From IMG/VR virus record IMGVR_UViG_3300037010_001702, positions 175,442 through 239,441 of that record: a stretch of DNA of 64,000 bases. One strand, given 5' to 3'. The position numbers were made by a program, and so were the translations under genes. The notes under the pieces are model-generated. The model was not told the origin of the DNA. It saw only the letters and a program-made list of their open reading frames with translations, and did no database searches. The number at the start of each line of letters is the position of its first letter. Position 1 is the first letter of the stretch. Below are positions 54,905 to 64,000 of this stretch, piece by piece. The stretch comes from a virus.

Positions 54905-57565
54905 ATGTTTTTCGATTCAATACAGATTGCTGAAGGTGGCGCAATTTCTAACATGGTTGTGGCATCTGGGACTTCATTCCCAGCACAAGCTAATCCTGGT
55001 GAGCTGTTCTTTCATACCAGTGACAACAAGATGTACCTTTACAACGGTGCTTCTTGGGTATCAATGGCTGACACATCTAGCGTAGTTACATCGGTTGCAA
55101 GCCGCACGGGAGCTATAACACTAATGACCACCGACATTGGTGGTTTAGCTACTGTTGCTTCCTCAGGTTCATATGATGACCTGACAAACAAGCCAACTAT
55201 TCCAGTTGTCACTGGAACAAACACCGGCGACCAAACAATCACCCTTACTGGTGATGTAACGGGATCGGGCACTGGTTCATTCTCAGCAACTCTTGCCACG
55301 GTAAATGGGGCACCAGTTTCAGCTGCATTCCAAAAGATTACAGTAAATGGTAAGGGCCTTGTAACAGCAACTTCAGCTGTCACTCCTACAGACATTACAA
55401 CAGCTCTTGGATACACTCCAGCTAGCCTTAGCGGAGCAACCTTTACTGGCTCTGTTCTTCTTTCAGCAGACCCTACTCAAGCTCTCGGTGCTGTTACAAA
55501 GCAGTATGTTGATAACGTAGCTTCAGGTCTTAACGTCCACAATGCTGTAGTAACAGCCACAACTGCAGCTCTTACTGCAACCTACTCAAATGGCACAGAT
55601 GGTGTTGGTGCTACTCTTACGGGCACAGCGAATGGTTCACTTGGTTCTGTTGGAGGCTATACCCCAGCCAATGGGGATCGCATCATCATTAAGGATCAAG
55701 TTAATGCAGCCCAAAACGGTATCTACGTAGTTACATCAACTGGTTCAGCTGGTTCTCAATACGTACTTACTCGTGCTACAGACTTTGATAATTCTCCAGT
55801 AGGTGAAATTGTTGGTGGTGCTTTTGCTTACGTTCAAAATGGTTCTCTTGCTGGCACCCAGCTTGTAGTTACAACCCCAACAGCTATTACAGTTGGAACA
55901 ACTGGTATTACGTTCTCACAACTTTCCGGTAGTACAACTCTTACAGCTGGTTCTGGTATCTCAATTTCTGGCACAACAATTTCCAACTCTGGTGTTATTA
56001 CCGTAGCTGGCCGAAGCGGTGCTGTTGCTCTTTCAACATCAGACATTTCTGGTCTTGCAGTAGTTGCTTCAACTGGTTCCTACTCAAGCTTGATTGGTAC
56101 TCCATCACTCGCAACAGTAGCAACCTCTGGTTCCTACAATGATCTTTCAAACAAGCCTACCTCATTTGCAAACATTACTGGTGGTGCTTCTGGTTCTATT
56201 CCTTATCAAACAAATTCAAGCACAACGGCACTGCTTGCTAAGGGAACTGACGGACAAGTTCTTACACTTGCTTCGGGTTTACCAGCTTGGTCTACGCTTA
56301 CCACCTCGGGTTCAGCACTCACTGGAACATCTCTTGCTTCCAACATCGTAACATCCAGCTTGACTTCTGTTGGTACGCTTACCAGCTTGACAGTTACTAA
56401 TCCTATTATTGGCTCGGTAACAGGAAATGCTGCAACTGCTACTTCAGCAACAACCGCTACTAACCTTGGTGGTGGAAGCGCTTATGCTGTTCCATATCAA
56501 TCAACAGCTGGTACTACTTTGTTCTTGCCGGCTGGTACTTCAGGTCAAGTTCTTTCAACACAGGGAACTGGCTCTGCTCCTATCTGGACAAGTGCTCAGA
56601 ACCTTATCTCCTACCCAGCAAATCAAATCGTTTATGGTACTGGAACTGGTTCTTCATCTTACTCGTCGCTTACATACAATCCACTTACTAACGTGCTTAC
56701 TGTTGGCGGGGCTGGTACAGCGCTTATGCAGGCAGGAGCAAGTCAGTCCATTGAACTTCTATCTGATACGTCAATTATCCTCACTGTTGGGTCAACCGAC
56801 TTCCTTGTCGTTGATACAGTTGGTACCTTCAAGGTAAATGGTTCAAAGGGAACAGCTGGACAAGTTCTCACGTCAAATGGTTCTGCTGCAGCAGCTTCAT
56901 GGTCAAGTTTCAGCGCTTCATCATTGAGCGGAACATCTCTTCCAGCTACAATCGTTTCCTCAAGCTTGACTTCAGTTGGAACTCTTGGTAACCTCACTGT
57001 AACGGGTACTATCTCTGGTTCTATCTCTGGAAATGCAGCGACTGCAACTCTTGCTACTACAGCAACTAACATTGCTGGTGGTGCTGCTGGTTCTATTGCT
57101 TATCAGACATCCTCTGGTGCAACAACTATGTTGGCTAAAGGAACTGATGGACAAGTTCTTACCCTCGCTGGTGGAGTACCTACCTGGGCTTCTGGCGGCT
57201 CTGGTGGTATTTCAGCTTCATCAAACAATACATTCACCGCTGCACAACGCGGTGCTGTATCGGTTCTTACTGCTGGTTCAACAGTAACACCTAACTTTGA
57301 TGCATCAAATAACTTCTCCCTTACAGCAACATCAAGCTTCACTCTTGCTAATCCAACAGGTACAATTACTCCAGGTCAATCTGGTATTATTGCTATCTCT
57401 CAAGATGCTTCTGGTGGTAGAGTAATTACTTGGGGTTCATACTGGAAGGGTGCAGGTGGCGTTAAGCCCACTCTTTCAACAAGCTCTAATGCGGTTGATT
57501 TAATCTCCTACTACGTTGTTTCAGCAACGTCAATCTTCGTGTCTGCTAACTTGGCAATTGCTTAA
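54905..57565 (+). CDS. Tail fibre/adhesin, 886 aa
   Basis: Head module FFDSIQIAEGGAISNMVVAS followed by GELFFHTSDNKMYLYNGASW, near-identical to the start of the protein at 60743. Then a long Thr/Ser/Gly-rich shaft with repeats such as TSVGTLTSLTV, YKTNPxx-type ALGYTPA and KGTDGQVLTLASG, and QKITVNGKGLVT. An internal NGDRIIIKDQVNAAQNGIYV block is typical of adhesin shafts. No C-terminal S74 chaperone. It ends 11 bases before the next fibre-associated gene. Confidence 0.85.
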   Translation: MFFDSIQIAEGGAISNMVVASGTSFPAQANPGELFFHTSDNKMYLYNGASWVSMADTSSVVTSVASRTGAITLMTTDIGGLATVASSGSYDDLTNKPTIPVVTGTNTGDQTITLTGDVTGSGTGSFSATLATVNGAPVSAAFQKITVNGKGLVTATSAVTPTDITTALGYTPASLSGATFTGSVLLSADPTQALGAVTKQYVDNVASGLNVHNAVVTATTAALTATYSNGTDGVGATLTGTANGSLGSVGGYTPANGDRIIIKDQVNAAQNGIYVVTSTGSAGSQYVLTRATDFDNSPVGEIVGGAFAYVQNGSLAGTQLVVTTPTAITVGTTGITFSQLSGSTTLTAGSGISISGTTISNSGVITVAGRSGAVALSTSDISGLAVVASTGSYSSLIGTPSLATVATSGSYNDLSNKPTSFANITGGASGSIPYQTNSSTTALLAKGTDGQVLTLASGLPAWSTLTTSGSALTGTSLASNIVTSSLTSVGTLTSLTVTNPIIGSVTGNAATATSATTATNLGGGSAYAVPYQSTAGTTLFLPAGTSGQVLSTQGTGSAPIWTSAQNLISYPANQIVYGTGTGSSSYSSLTYNPLTNVLTVGGAGTALMQAGASQSIELLSDTSIILTVGSTDFLVVDTVGTFKVNGSKGTAGQVLTSNGSAAAASWSSFSASSLSGTSLPATIVSSSLTSVGTLGNLTVTGTISGSISGNAATATLATTATNIAGGAAGSIAYQTSSGATTMLAKGTDGQVLTLAGGVPTWASGGSGGISASSNNTFTAAQRGAVSVLTAGSTVTPNFDASNNFSLTATSSFTLANPTGTITPGQSGIIAISQDASGGRVITWGSYWKGAGGVKPTLSTSSNAVDLISYYVVSATSIFVSANLAIA

Positions 57566-57576
57566 GGACTAACAGA

Positions 57577-58524
57577 ATGCCATCCATTTTTTCTGGCAAC
57601 ATGACTCTGCAGAACATAATCGTTGGCGTCAAGCCATTTGTTCCTGTAGCGTCATTCACATCAACACACACTGGGTCAAACTCAACGTTTAGCTTTTCTG
57701 ATACCTCAGTGAACTATCCAACGAGCTGGTACTGGGATTTTGGGGATGGTACATCATCAACCCTTCAAAGTCCTACGCACACCTTCACGTACAATGGTAG
57801 CTACACTGTCACTCTTACAGCAGCTAATGGAACTGGAAGTAACAGTACTTCCAACGTTATTTCAGTTTCAGATGGCGCTGACCCGTACTTTGGTGACGTT
57901 GGTCTTCTTATTAACGGTGATCAAAGCCCAGTTATTGACATTAAGGGCAACGCTCTTAATGTTCTTGGTGTTGGTAGCACTCCAGTTACCCCATCGCAGG
58001 ATACTGGAAACTATGTTTATGGTAGCGGAAGCGTTTACTTCAATGGTGGCAATGGTTTCAAGATTGCTTACAACTCATCATTTAACCTAAGTGGCGTGGA
58101 TTGGACTCTTGAAACATGGTTTAACGCCGACGCATTTGGCGGTACTATTCTGTCAAAGGATACCCATGGTACTAACTACGACTGGTGCATTGCACTTACG
58201 AATTCTACCCATATTACCATCACCACTGCCGCAACATCCAATTCATTGTCAGCTACTGTGCCAACAATGTCGGCAGGAACCTGGTATCACGTTGCTATCG
58301 TTCGTTACAATGGCGTTGTAACGATCTACCTAAATGGTACAGCGTATGCTTCTAAGACAATGGACGTAACTAATGCTGACGTTGCATGGTTCACCGTTGG
58401 TTGTGCTGGATGGAATAGTCCTAACACGTACTATACTGGTCACGTTGATGATTTGAGAATTACACAGGGCATCGCCCGCTACACTGGTAACTTCACTCCA
58501 ACTGGTCCTGCACCTACTCACTAA
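57577..58524 (+). CDS. PKD- and LamG-domain virion protein, 315 aa
   Basis: PKD fold at about residues 45-95 (SWYWDFGDGTSSTLQSPTHT, then YTVTLTAANG). C-terminal concanavalin/LamG domain with FNLSGVDWTLETWFN, GTWYHVAIVRYNG and YTGHVDDLRITQGIARYTG. Such domains bind glycans, so surface recognition is likely. It shares the promoter of the upstream fibre. Confidence 0.8.
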   Translation: MPSIFSGNMTLQNIIVGVKPFVPVASFTSTHTGSNSTFSFSDTSVNYPTSWYWDFGDGTSSTLQSPTHTFTYNGSYTVTLTAANGTGSNSTSNVISVSDGADPYFGDVGLLINGDQSPVIDIKGNALNVLGVGSTPVTPSQDTGNYVYGSGSVYFNGGNGFKIAYNSSFNLSGVDWTLETWFNADAFGGTILSKDTHGTNYDWCIALTNSTHITITTAATSNSLSATVPTMSAGTWYHVAIVRYNGVVTIYLNGTAYASKTMDVTNADVAWFTVGCAGWNSPNTYYTGHVDDLRITQGIARYTGNFTPTGPAPTH

Positions 58525-58555
58525 TACCGTGAGCTGTTTCCAATGCTCATAATCG

Positions 58556-58563
58556 AATAAATA
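58556..58563 (+). promoter_or_regulatory. Late promoter (AATAAATA)
   Basis: 27 bases before ATG 58590; TTTTAAGGAAC is the ribosome site. Confidence 0.6.
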
Positions 58564-58589
58564 AGTTGTAAAGTTTTAAGGAACACAAA

Positions 58590-60638
58590 ATGATACCTGG
58601 TGGAATAGTCGCAACGCTTCTTCGTGCTGTAAGCAATACTACCGCCGTGGCGGACGCCGTATTTGCATATGTAAGCCTGTTACTTAATGGTGAAACCTCA
58701 TCTGGCACAAACAACAACACCTTTACCGATAGTAGCACTAATGCTATCGCTCTTACTCGTGGCGGCACCCCTACTCAAGGCATCTTTACTCCATTCAGCC
58801 AGACTGGCTGGAGTGGCAAGTTCAATGGATCTTCTGACTACGTTCAAGTTGCTGGCGACACCATCATGAATTTTGGTTCTAGTAATTGGACGTGCGAAGC
58901 TTGGGTTAATCTTAGCGCTATGCCAACATCGGATGCATGGCCTGGCTCTTACTCTCAGCTTATGGTTGTTGTTGGAACCGGTACGTTAAATTTAGGTGAT
59001 GGATGTGACATGCTCATTGGCGCTACTAAGCTAATGATTCAATCAAATGATACGGCATATGTTTCTAATGCAGTTCACAATATGGTGACAGGTGTTTGGT
59101 ACCACCTAGCATACGTTCGTAACGGTAATACTATCTACTTTTACATTAATGGTGTGTTGAATGGAACTGTTGCTTTCAGTGGGTCAGTTGGAACTGGAGC
59201 CAATACTTGGATCGGTTGTGAAACATCCCAGGGTGCTTTCTTCAACGGCTATATCTCTAACGTGCGCGTTGTAAATGGAACGGCTGTTTACACTGGTAAC
59301 TTTACACCATCTACCTCGCCACTCACAAATATAACGAACACAAAACTGCTTACGCTTCAAAATAGCAGATTTTTAGATAACTCTAGCAGCCCAGTATCCT
59401 TTACGTTTGGTGGTGCACCATCTATTCAAGCTGTATCACCATGGGAACCTACCACGGCATGGTCATCCTCAATCAATGGTACTTCAATGTACTTCAACGG
59501 CACGACTGACTATTTGTCAAGTGCATCTGGAAATGCGAACCTTAAATTTGCTGGCAACTTTACGCTTGAGTTCTGGGCATATCCAACTGTTGCGAATGCA
59601 TACAATGAAGTTTTTGATACACGTATTGGTGGCTCATCAACAACAGGCTTAATCTTCTACATCAATAGTTCAAAACAACCTGCCCTTTACACAGGTGGTG
59701 CAGCCCTGCTTACTTCAAGTGTTGCAGTTGCTCTAAACTCTTGGAACCACATTGCATATGTTCGTAATGGAACAACAATAACCATTTACGTAAATGGTGT
59801 TTCAGGTGGAACGGTAACTAACTCTACCAACTTCAGCGATGGTAACGTATCTATTGGTAAAACAAATGAATCTGCTGCTAACTTCTATGCTGGATATATT
59901 TCGGATCTTCGCGTTAATAACAGCACAGCTATCTACACAACCACATTTACGCCGCCCACAGCTCCATTGACAGCATCTGCTGGAACATCTCTTTTAGTTA
60001 CTGGTAATGGTGCTGCTGTTATTGACTATGCCGCCAAGAATGATGTCATCACTCTTGGCGCTGTTACAACCCAAACATCTACAGTAAAATTTGGAACTAA
60101 TGCTCTTCGCTTCCCTGGAACTGCAGCTGATTATATCTCAATGCCTATCAGCAATGGTCTAGCTCTTGGAACGGGGGACTTTACAGTTGAATGCTGGTTT
60201 AACCAGACCGCTAAGACAGCTACTCAACCAGCAATTTTCTCTAACTACAACTCATACACCACCGGTGGTCTTTCATTATTTGCTGGTCATTCATCGGGTT
60301 CTACAACACAGTTTCAGGTCGGTTCGCAAGGTACTACATTCCCAGTTATTCAAAGCACCACAGCAATTACCCCAGGCACCTGGCAACACCTTTGCGTGAT
60401 GCGCACTGGTACTACTCTTCGCCTATTCGTAAATGGTGTACCAAATGGTACAGCCACAATTACTGCAACAACGGCTTACAATGGAGTAGGTACTAACTTT
60501 TTAGTTGGTAACTCAGGAGACAATCTAGCTAATGGTTTCTTAAATGGTTATATTGACGACTTCCGCGTAACTAAAGGCGTAGCTCGTTACGCTACTGGCG
60601 GATTTACTCCACCATCAGCTGGTTTTTACACTCACTAA
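58590..60638 (+). CDS. Triple LamG-domain adhesin, 682 aa
   Basis: Three tandem LamG/concanavalin-like domains of about 210 residues. Each has a FNGSSDYVQV-type strand, a WTCEAWVNL/LEFWAYPT/VECWFNQT strand, a W(Y/N/Q)H(L/I)AYVRNG-type strand and a closing GYIS(N/D)(V/L)RV or GYIDDFRV followed by YTGNFTP or similar. The domain is shared with the gene at 57577, suggesting duplication. Probable glycan-binding decoration of the fibre. Confidence 0.8.
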   Translation: MIPGGIVATLLRAVSNTTAVADAVFAYVSLLLNGETSSGTNNNTFTDSSTNAIALTRGGTPTQGIFTPFSQTGWSGKFNGSSDYVQVAGDTIMNFGSSNWTCEAWVNLSAMPTSDAWPGSYSQLMVVVGTGTLNLGDGCDMLIGATKLMIQSNDTAYVSNAVHNMVTGVWYHLAYVRNGNTIYFYINGVLNGTVAFSGSVGTGANTWIGCETSQGAFFNGYISNVRVVNGTAVYTGNFTPSTSPLTNITNTKLLTLQNSRFLDNSSSPVSFTFGGAPSIQAVSPWEPTTAWSSSINGTSMYFNGTTDYLSSASGNANLKFAGNFTLEFWAYPTVANAYNEVFDTRIGGSSTTGLIFYINSSKQPALYTGGAALLTSSVAVALNSWNHIAYVRNGTTITIYVNGVSGGTVTNSTNFSDGNVSIGKTNESAANFYAGYISDLRVNNSTAIYTTTFTPPTAPLTASAGTSLLVTGNGAAVIDYAAKNDVITLGAVTTQTSTVKFGTNALRFPGTAADYISMPISNGLALGTGDFTVECWFNQTAKTATQPAIFSNYNSYTTGGLSLFAGHSSGSTTQFQVGSQGTTFPVIQSTTAITPGTWQHLCVMRTGTTLRLFVNGVPNGTATITATTAYNGVGTNFLVGNSGDNLANGFLNGYIDDFRVTKGVARYATGGFTPPSAGFYTH

Positions 60639-60641
60639 CTT

Positions 60642-60669
60642 AGAAAAGGGAGCCTAGGCTCCCTTTTCT
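60642..60669 (+). terminator. Rho-independent terminator
   Basis: Perfect 13-bp arms (60642-60654, 60657-60669), the 3' arm ending CCCTTTTCT, directly after the LamG gene. Confidence 0.85.
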
Positions 60670-60696
60670 AATTTCCGCACCATAACTGGACGTATC

Positions 60697-60704
60697 AATA
60701 AATA
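60697..60704 (+). promoter_or_regulatory. Late promoter (AATAAATA)
   Basis: 39 bases before ATG 60743; TCTGGAG lies in the leader. Confidence 0.6.
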
Positions 60705-60742
60705 CCTGTAGAGATAACATCCAGTCTGGAGATTTAAGAACT

Positions 60743-63469
60743 ATGAAATTTGATTCGATTGATATTGTTGAAGGCGGGGCAATTCACAACCTGACCGTAG
60801 CATCTGGACCAGACCTGCCATCTATCACCCCAAATGCTGGCGAACTATTCTTCCATACTGGTGATCAACTTCTATACGTTTACAATGGGATATCCTGGAA
60901 TGCAATTGCATCCGCTTCAGACCTAAACGTTACTCTTTCTGGTGATGTATCCGGTTCAGGAACTGGATACATCACAGCCACCCTTGCGTCAGTTAACACT
61001 AGCGTTGGCACGTTTGGCTCAACTGGAAATGTTCCAGTAATTACAGTTGATGCTAAGGGTAGAATTACAAATGTCACAACAGCTTCTATCACAGCAGGTC
61101 AGGTTAGCTCGGTGGCGGGCAGGACGGGCGCTGTAACTCTTTCTCAATCTGACATTGCTGGTCTTAAGACTACCGATAGTCCAACATTTACAGGACTTAC
61201 AGTAACAGACACGATCACTGGAAATGCAGCTACTACTTCAAAGCTTCTTTCCGGGGCGGCGATCAATGGTGTGACGTTCGATGGCAGCGCTCCTATCACC
61301 ATTACTACAAATGCAAACACCCTTACTGGAACATCTCTTGCTTCTAATGTAGTCTCATCCAGCTTAACTTCAGTTGGCACCCTCGGTACTCTTACAGTAT
61401 CTGGAACGGTAACTGCTGGAACACTAGTAGGTGCTCTTTCGTCTGGTCAAATTACTACTGCGCTGGGCTACACTCCATATAGCGCGTCAAACCCGAGTAA
61501 CTTCATTGATGCTTCAGGAGCTCCTGTTCAATCAGTTGCTGGTAAGACTGGCGCAGTCATTTTAAATCAATCAGATATTGGCGGTCTTTCAACCACAAGC
61601 AACGTAACATTTGGGACCGTAGCCGCATCTACATTTACCGGTGCTTTAATTGGTAATGCAACCACTGCCACTACCCTTGCAATAGGCAGAACAATTGCCG
61701 CCAGCGGTGATGCTTCGGGTACTTCAGCTGTATTCAATGGTTCTGTTGGTGTAACTATTCCACTTACACTTGCGATAGTTAATGCGTCACCTGTAAGTAA
61801 CTCATTTCAAAAGATAACAGTGAATGTTAAGGGCCTTGTTACGTCAACCTCAGCGGTAGCTGGAAGCGACATCACTACCGCCCTCGGCTACACCCCAGCT
61901 AATAAAGCTGGTGACACATTTACTGGTGCAGTGGTTCTTGCAGCAGATCCAGCTCAAGCTCTTGAAGCAGCTACTAAGCAGTATGTTGATAATCTTGCAG
62001 CTGGTTTAACAGCTAAATCATCTGTAGTAACTTCTACTACTGCTGCTCTTCCTTTGGTAACATACACTAATGGAACTTCTGGAGTAGGTGCTACTCTTAC
62101 AGCTGCTGCTAATGGTACCCTTGGCGCCATTGGTGGATACACTCCTGCCAATGGCGACCGCATTCTTATAAAGGATCAAGCTGCTTCTCTTCAAAATGGT
62201 ATCTACGTTGTCACAGACGCTGGCTCGGCTGGAACACCGTTCATTCTTACGAGAGCTCCTGAGTTTGATAACACCCCAACTGGTGAAATGGCAGCTGGTG
62301 ACTTCACCTACGTTCAATTTGGCACACTAGGTGGTACTCAGTGGGTGCTTACTACTCCTGGAACAATTGCTGTTGGAACAGACAGCATTACATGGTCACA
62401 GCTCACTGGTGCGAGTGTTGTAACTGCTGGTACTGGCATTGCCGTAACAGGAAATCAAGTATCTAATGCCGGTGTCTTAAGCATCACTACCAGCTCTGGT
62501 CTTAGTGCTAATGCATCAGCTACTGGAAATGTTTCGATCACTAATACTGGTGTTACAAGCTTAACTGGAACTCCTAACCAAGTTGCTGTATCAGGATCAA
62601 CGGGTGCTGTTACGCTAACGCTTCCACAGAACATTAACTCTGGCGCCGCCCCTGTATTTGCTGGTACAAACTTCTCAGCTATTCCAAATGGTGCTTTGTC
62701 TAATAGTTCTATTACTGTAAATGGAACAGCTATTAGCTTGGGTGGTACCGCTACTGTTACAGCGGATGCAGGTACTTTAACCGGTTCTTCTCTTCCAGCT
62801 ACAGTAACTGGTTCTAGCTTAACATCTGTTGGCACTTTAGGTTCATTGGCAGTAACTGGTGGCGTCACTGCTGGTAGCTTCTCTGGTCCTCTTATTGGTA
62901 ATGCTACAACTGCAACTAATGCTTCTGCAGTAAATGGCGCAAATGGACAGATGAATGGTGATGGATGGTGGAGAAGTACTGGTAGCTCTGGATGGTATAG
63001 CACAACATATGCTGTGGGTATCTATGCAACTGAAGCAGGCAACGTTCGCACTTACGGCGGTGCTAACTTTATTTCTGCAGCCGGTCTTCAAGGTACTTCA
63101 CTAGGCGTCGGCACTGCTGCATCAGGAACAACTGGTGAAATTCGTGCTACGAATAACATCACCGCTTACTACTCTGATGACCGTTTGAAGACACGCACAG
63201 GACTTATTGAGAATGCTCTTGATAAGGTTGCTACACTTGACGCATTCTACTACCATGCCAATGAAACAGCTCAAGCTCTTGGCTATGATGTTCACCCAGA
63301 AGTTGGTATCTCTGCACAGCAAGTTCAAGCAATTATGCCAGAAGTAGTTGCTCCAGCTCCAATTGATGATAAGTATCTTACTGTTCGCTATGAACGTTTA
63401 GTACCTCTTTTGATTGCGGCAATTAAAGAACTTCAAGCTGAAGTAGAACTTCTTAAAGCCACTAAGTAA
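60743..63469 (+). CDS. Tail fibre with C-terminal S74 chaperone/autoprotease, 908 aa
   Basis: Head KFDSIDIVEGGAIHNLTVAS plus GELFFHTGDQLLYVYNG matches the paralogue at 54905, as does an internal block (NGDRILIKDQAASLQNGIYV). The last 110 residues are an intramolecular chaperone of the endosialidase S74 type: SDDRLKTRTG (Ser-Asp dyad), FYYHANETAQALGY, VGISAQQVQAIMPEVV and YERLVPLLIAAIKEL, ending in a coiled coil. This domain trimerises the fibre and then cuts itself off. Confidence 0.9.
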   Translation: MKFDSIDIVEGGAIHNLTVASGPDLPSITPNAGELFFHTGDQLLYVYNGISWNAIASASDLNVTLSGDVSGSGTGYITATLASVNTSVGTFGSTGNVPVITVDAKGRITNVTTASITAGQVSSVAGRTGAVTLSQSDIAGLKTTDSPTFTGLTVTDTITGNAATTSKLLSGAAINGVTFDGSAPITITTNANTLTGTSLASNVVSSSLTSVGTLGTLTVSGTVTAGTLVGALSSGQITTALGYTPYSASNPSNFIDASGAPVQSVAGKTGAVILNQSDIGGLSTTSNVTFGTVAASTFTGALIGNATTATTLAIGRTIAASGDASGTSAVFNGSVGVTIPLTLAIVNASPVSNSFQKITVNVKGLVTSTSAVAGSDITTALGYTPANKAGDTFTGAVVLAADPAQALEAATKQYVDNLAAGLTAKSSVVTSTTAALPLVTYTNGTSGVGATLTAAANGTLGAIGGYTPANGDRILIKDQAASLQNGIYVVTDAGSAGTPFILTRAPEFDNTPTGEMAAGDFTYVQFGTLGGTQWVLTTPGTIAVGTDSITWSQLTGASVVTAGTGIAVTGNQVSNAGVLSITTSSGLSANASATGNVSITNTGVTSLTGTPNQVAVSGSTGAVTLTLPQNINSGAAPVFAGTNFSAIPNGALSNSSITVNGTAISLGGTATVTADAGTLTGSSLPATVTGSSLTSVGTLGSLAVTGGVTAGSFSGPLIGNATTATNASAVNGANGQMNGDGWWRSTGSSGWYSTTYAVGIYATEAGNVRTYGGANFISAAGLQGTSLGVGTAASGTTGEIRATNNITAYYSDDRLKTRTGLIENALDKVATLDAFYYHANETAQALGYDVHPEVGISAQQVQAIMPEVVAPAPIDDKYLTVRYERLVPLLIAAIKELQAEVELLKATK

Positions 63470-63474
63470 AATAA

Positions 63475-63501
63475 AATAGGAGAGATTAAATCTCTCCTAT
63501 T
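63475..63501 (+). terminator. Rho-independent terminator
   Basis: 13-bp arms AATAGGAGAGATT/AATCTCTCCTATT around one base, directly after the S74 fibre gene. Confidence 0.75.
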
Positions 63502-63519
63502 TCCCCTTAGGAAAATTAA

Positions 63520-64000
63520 ATGACATTACCTGCAACTAATAGCACTATAAGCCTCAGCCAAGTTAATACTGAACTAACTCTATCAGCTACAGCCAACATT
63601 AGCTTGAATGATACTGGGGTTAGAACATTGTTTGGGGTGGCATCTGGCCGAATTTCTATGTCCGATGGTTGGGGGAAGAGCAACTCTGGTCCTCCAGTAA
63701 CGATAACTATTTCGGCTAATATTCAGAACTTTAATATGTTCAACAATAGATTAGCAAGTCAACATGGCACGGCAGTTACAGTTAGCGGTGCATATGCTGC
63801 TGGTTCTACAATCACTGTAGTTATAAATTCTGGCGTTGTCGTTGGCTCATCTTCAAATGCGGCATATGCATTTGATACAGGCACTGGATGGAATGCAGCT
63901 GACACCTTAAAAGTTACCAACAACGGTTACATCGTTGGTACTGGTGGTAATGGAAATGGCGGTGCTGGTGGGCCAGCCTTTAGAGCCCAACGAGCTGTTT
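63520..64000 (+). CDS. Glycine-rich tail adhesin-like protein, 3' truncated by window edge
   Basis: ATG 63520 preceded by TTAGGAAAATTAA; open to the end of the window (160 codons visible). N-terminus TLPATNSTISLSQVNTEL then RTLFGVASGRISMSDGWGKS is a common phage tail-protein start. The sequence becomes Gly-rich at YIVGTGGNGNGGAGGPAF, as in gp38-type receptor-binding adhesins. The C-terminus is outside the window. Confidence 0.7.
   Translation, partial: MTLPATNSTISLSQVNTELTLSATANISLNDTGVRTLFGVASGRISMSDGWGKSNSGPPVTITISANIQNFNMFNNRLASQHGTAVTVSGAYAAGSTITVVINSGVVVGSSSNAAYAFDTGTGWNAADTLKVTNNGYIVGTGGNGNGGAGGPAFRAQRAV

Noticed and set aside
62455-63003. 182-codon minus-strand ORF opposite the S74 fibre
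   Set aside because: It is the Val/Pro/Ala-rich mirror of a Gly/Ser/Thr-rich fibre frame, lacks a ribosome site and shows no domain. The same holds for 21943-22347, 55039-55416 and 56743-57072.

Overview
The window is part of the genome of a large lytic tailed phage of the T4 superfamily (contractile-tailed myovirus type). Evidence: a T4-type replication/recombination set (gp32-like single-strand binding protein, UvsX, UvsY, UvsW, clamp-loader gp44/gp62, ATP-dependent DNA ligase), nucleotide metabolism (NrdA, NrdB, glutaredoxin, dCMP deaminase, MazG-like), a gp31/GroES-like co-chaperonin, long tail-fibre genes and dozens of small orphan genes. Nearly all genes are on the + strand and are tightly packed with ATGA or TAATG overlaps. 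Two promoter types can be read: host sigma70-like early promoters (T-G/T-TAC near -35, 16-18 bp, TATAAT) and T4-type late promoters (core ATAAATA). The host is Gram-negative (the phage encodes an outer-membrane beta-barrel). The phage-encoded tmRNA is of the circularly permuted type known from alpha-proteobacteria, some beta-proteobacteria and some cyanobacteria.

Layout: 1-1.7 kb end of a tail-fibre locus; 1.7-6.4 kb early small genes plus an HD phosphohydrolase and a polynucleotide kinase; 6.5-12.5 kb recombination block (gp32, uvsX, uvsY, uvsW); 13-14.2 kb endolysin; 14.2-20 kb ribonucleotide reductase block with glutaredoxin; 20-24 kb a 1196-residue fibre and a holin-like protein; 24-31 kb accessory island (Acb1-like 2H phosphoesterase, Thg1-like protein, YafO-like toxin pair, restriction-endonuclease-like protein with two adenine methyltransferases); 31-40 kb dCMP deaminase, GroES-like protein, clamp loader and two separated pieces of a DnaE-type polymerase; 40-50 kb early genes (MazG-like, CCA-adding enzyme, nucleotidyltransferase, SprT-like, DNA ligase); 50-54.7 kb mixed late genes with the tmRNA and the beta-barrel; 54.9-64 kb a large fibre/adhesin cluster.

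Most striking features. (1) A circularly permuted, two-piece tmRNA gene (about 52083-52420) encoding the tag ANDKFVMAA, with CCA encoded upstream of the 5' half and the G3.U alanine-identity pair kept. (2) Two genes fractured by split inteins, each with a free-standing homing endonuclease between the halves: uvsW is cut inside its DECH box with a Vsr-like nuclease, and nrdA is cut at its catalytic cysteine with a GIY-YIG nuclease. Two further homing nucleases are decayed. (3) A DnaE (C-family polymerase) homologue split exactly between its GRGS and DIDID motifs into genes 6.5 kb apart. (4) T4 lysozyme-style control, in which the ribosome site is locked in a hairpin that contains a late promoter, seen at the endolysin and the GIY-YIG gene. 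(5) An RNA-repair and tRNA-maintenance set (kinase, HD protein, Thg1-like, CCA-adding enzyme) beside candidate anti-CBASS, toxin-antitoxin and restriction-modification functions. Several small genes are broken by single-base shifts in homopolymers, which may be decay or sequence error.
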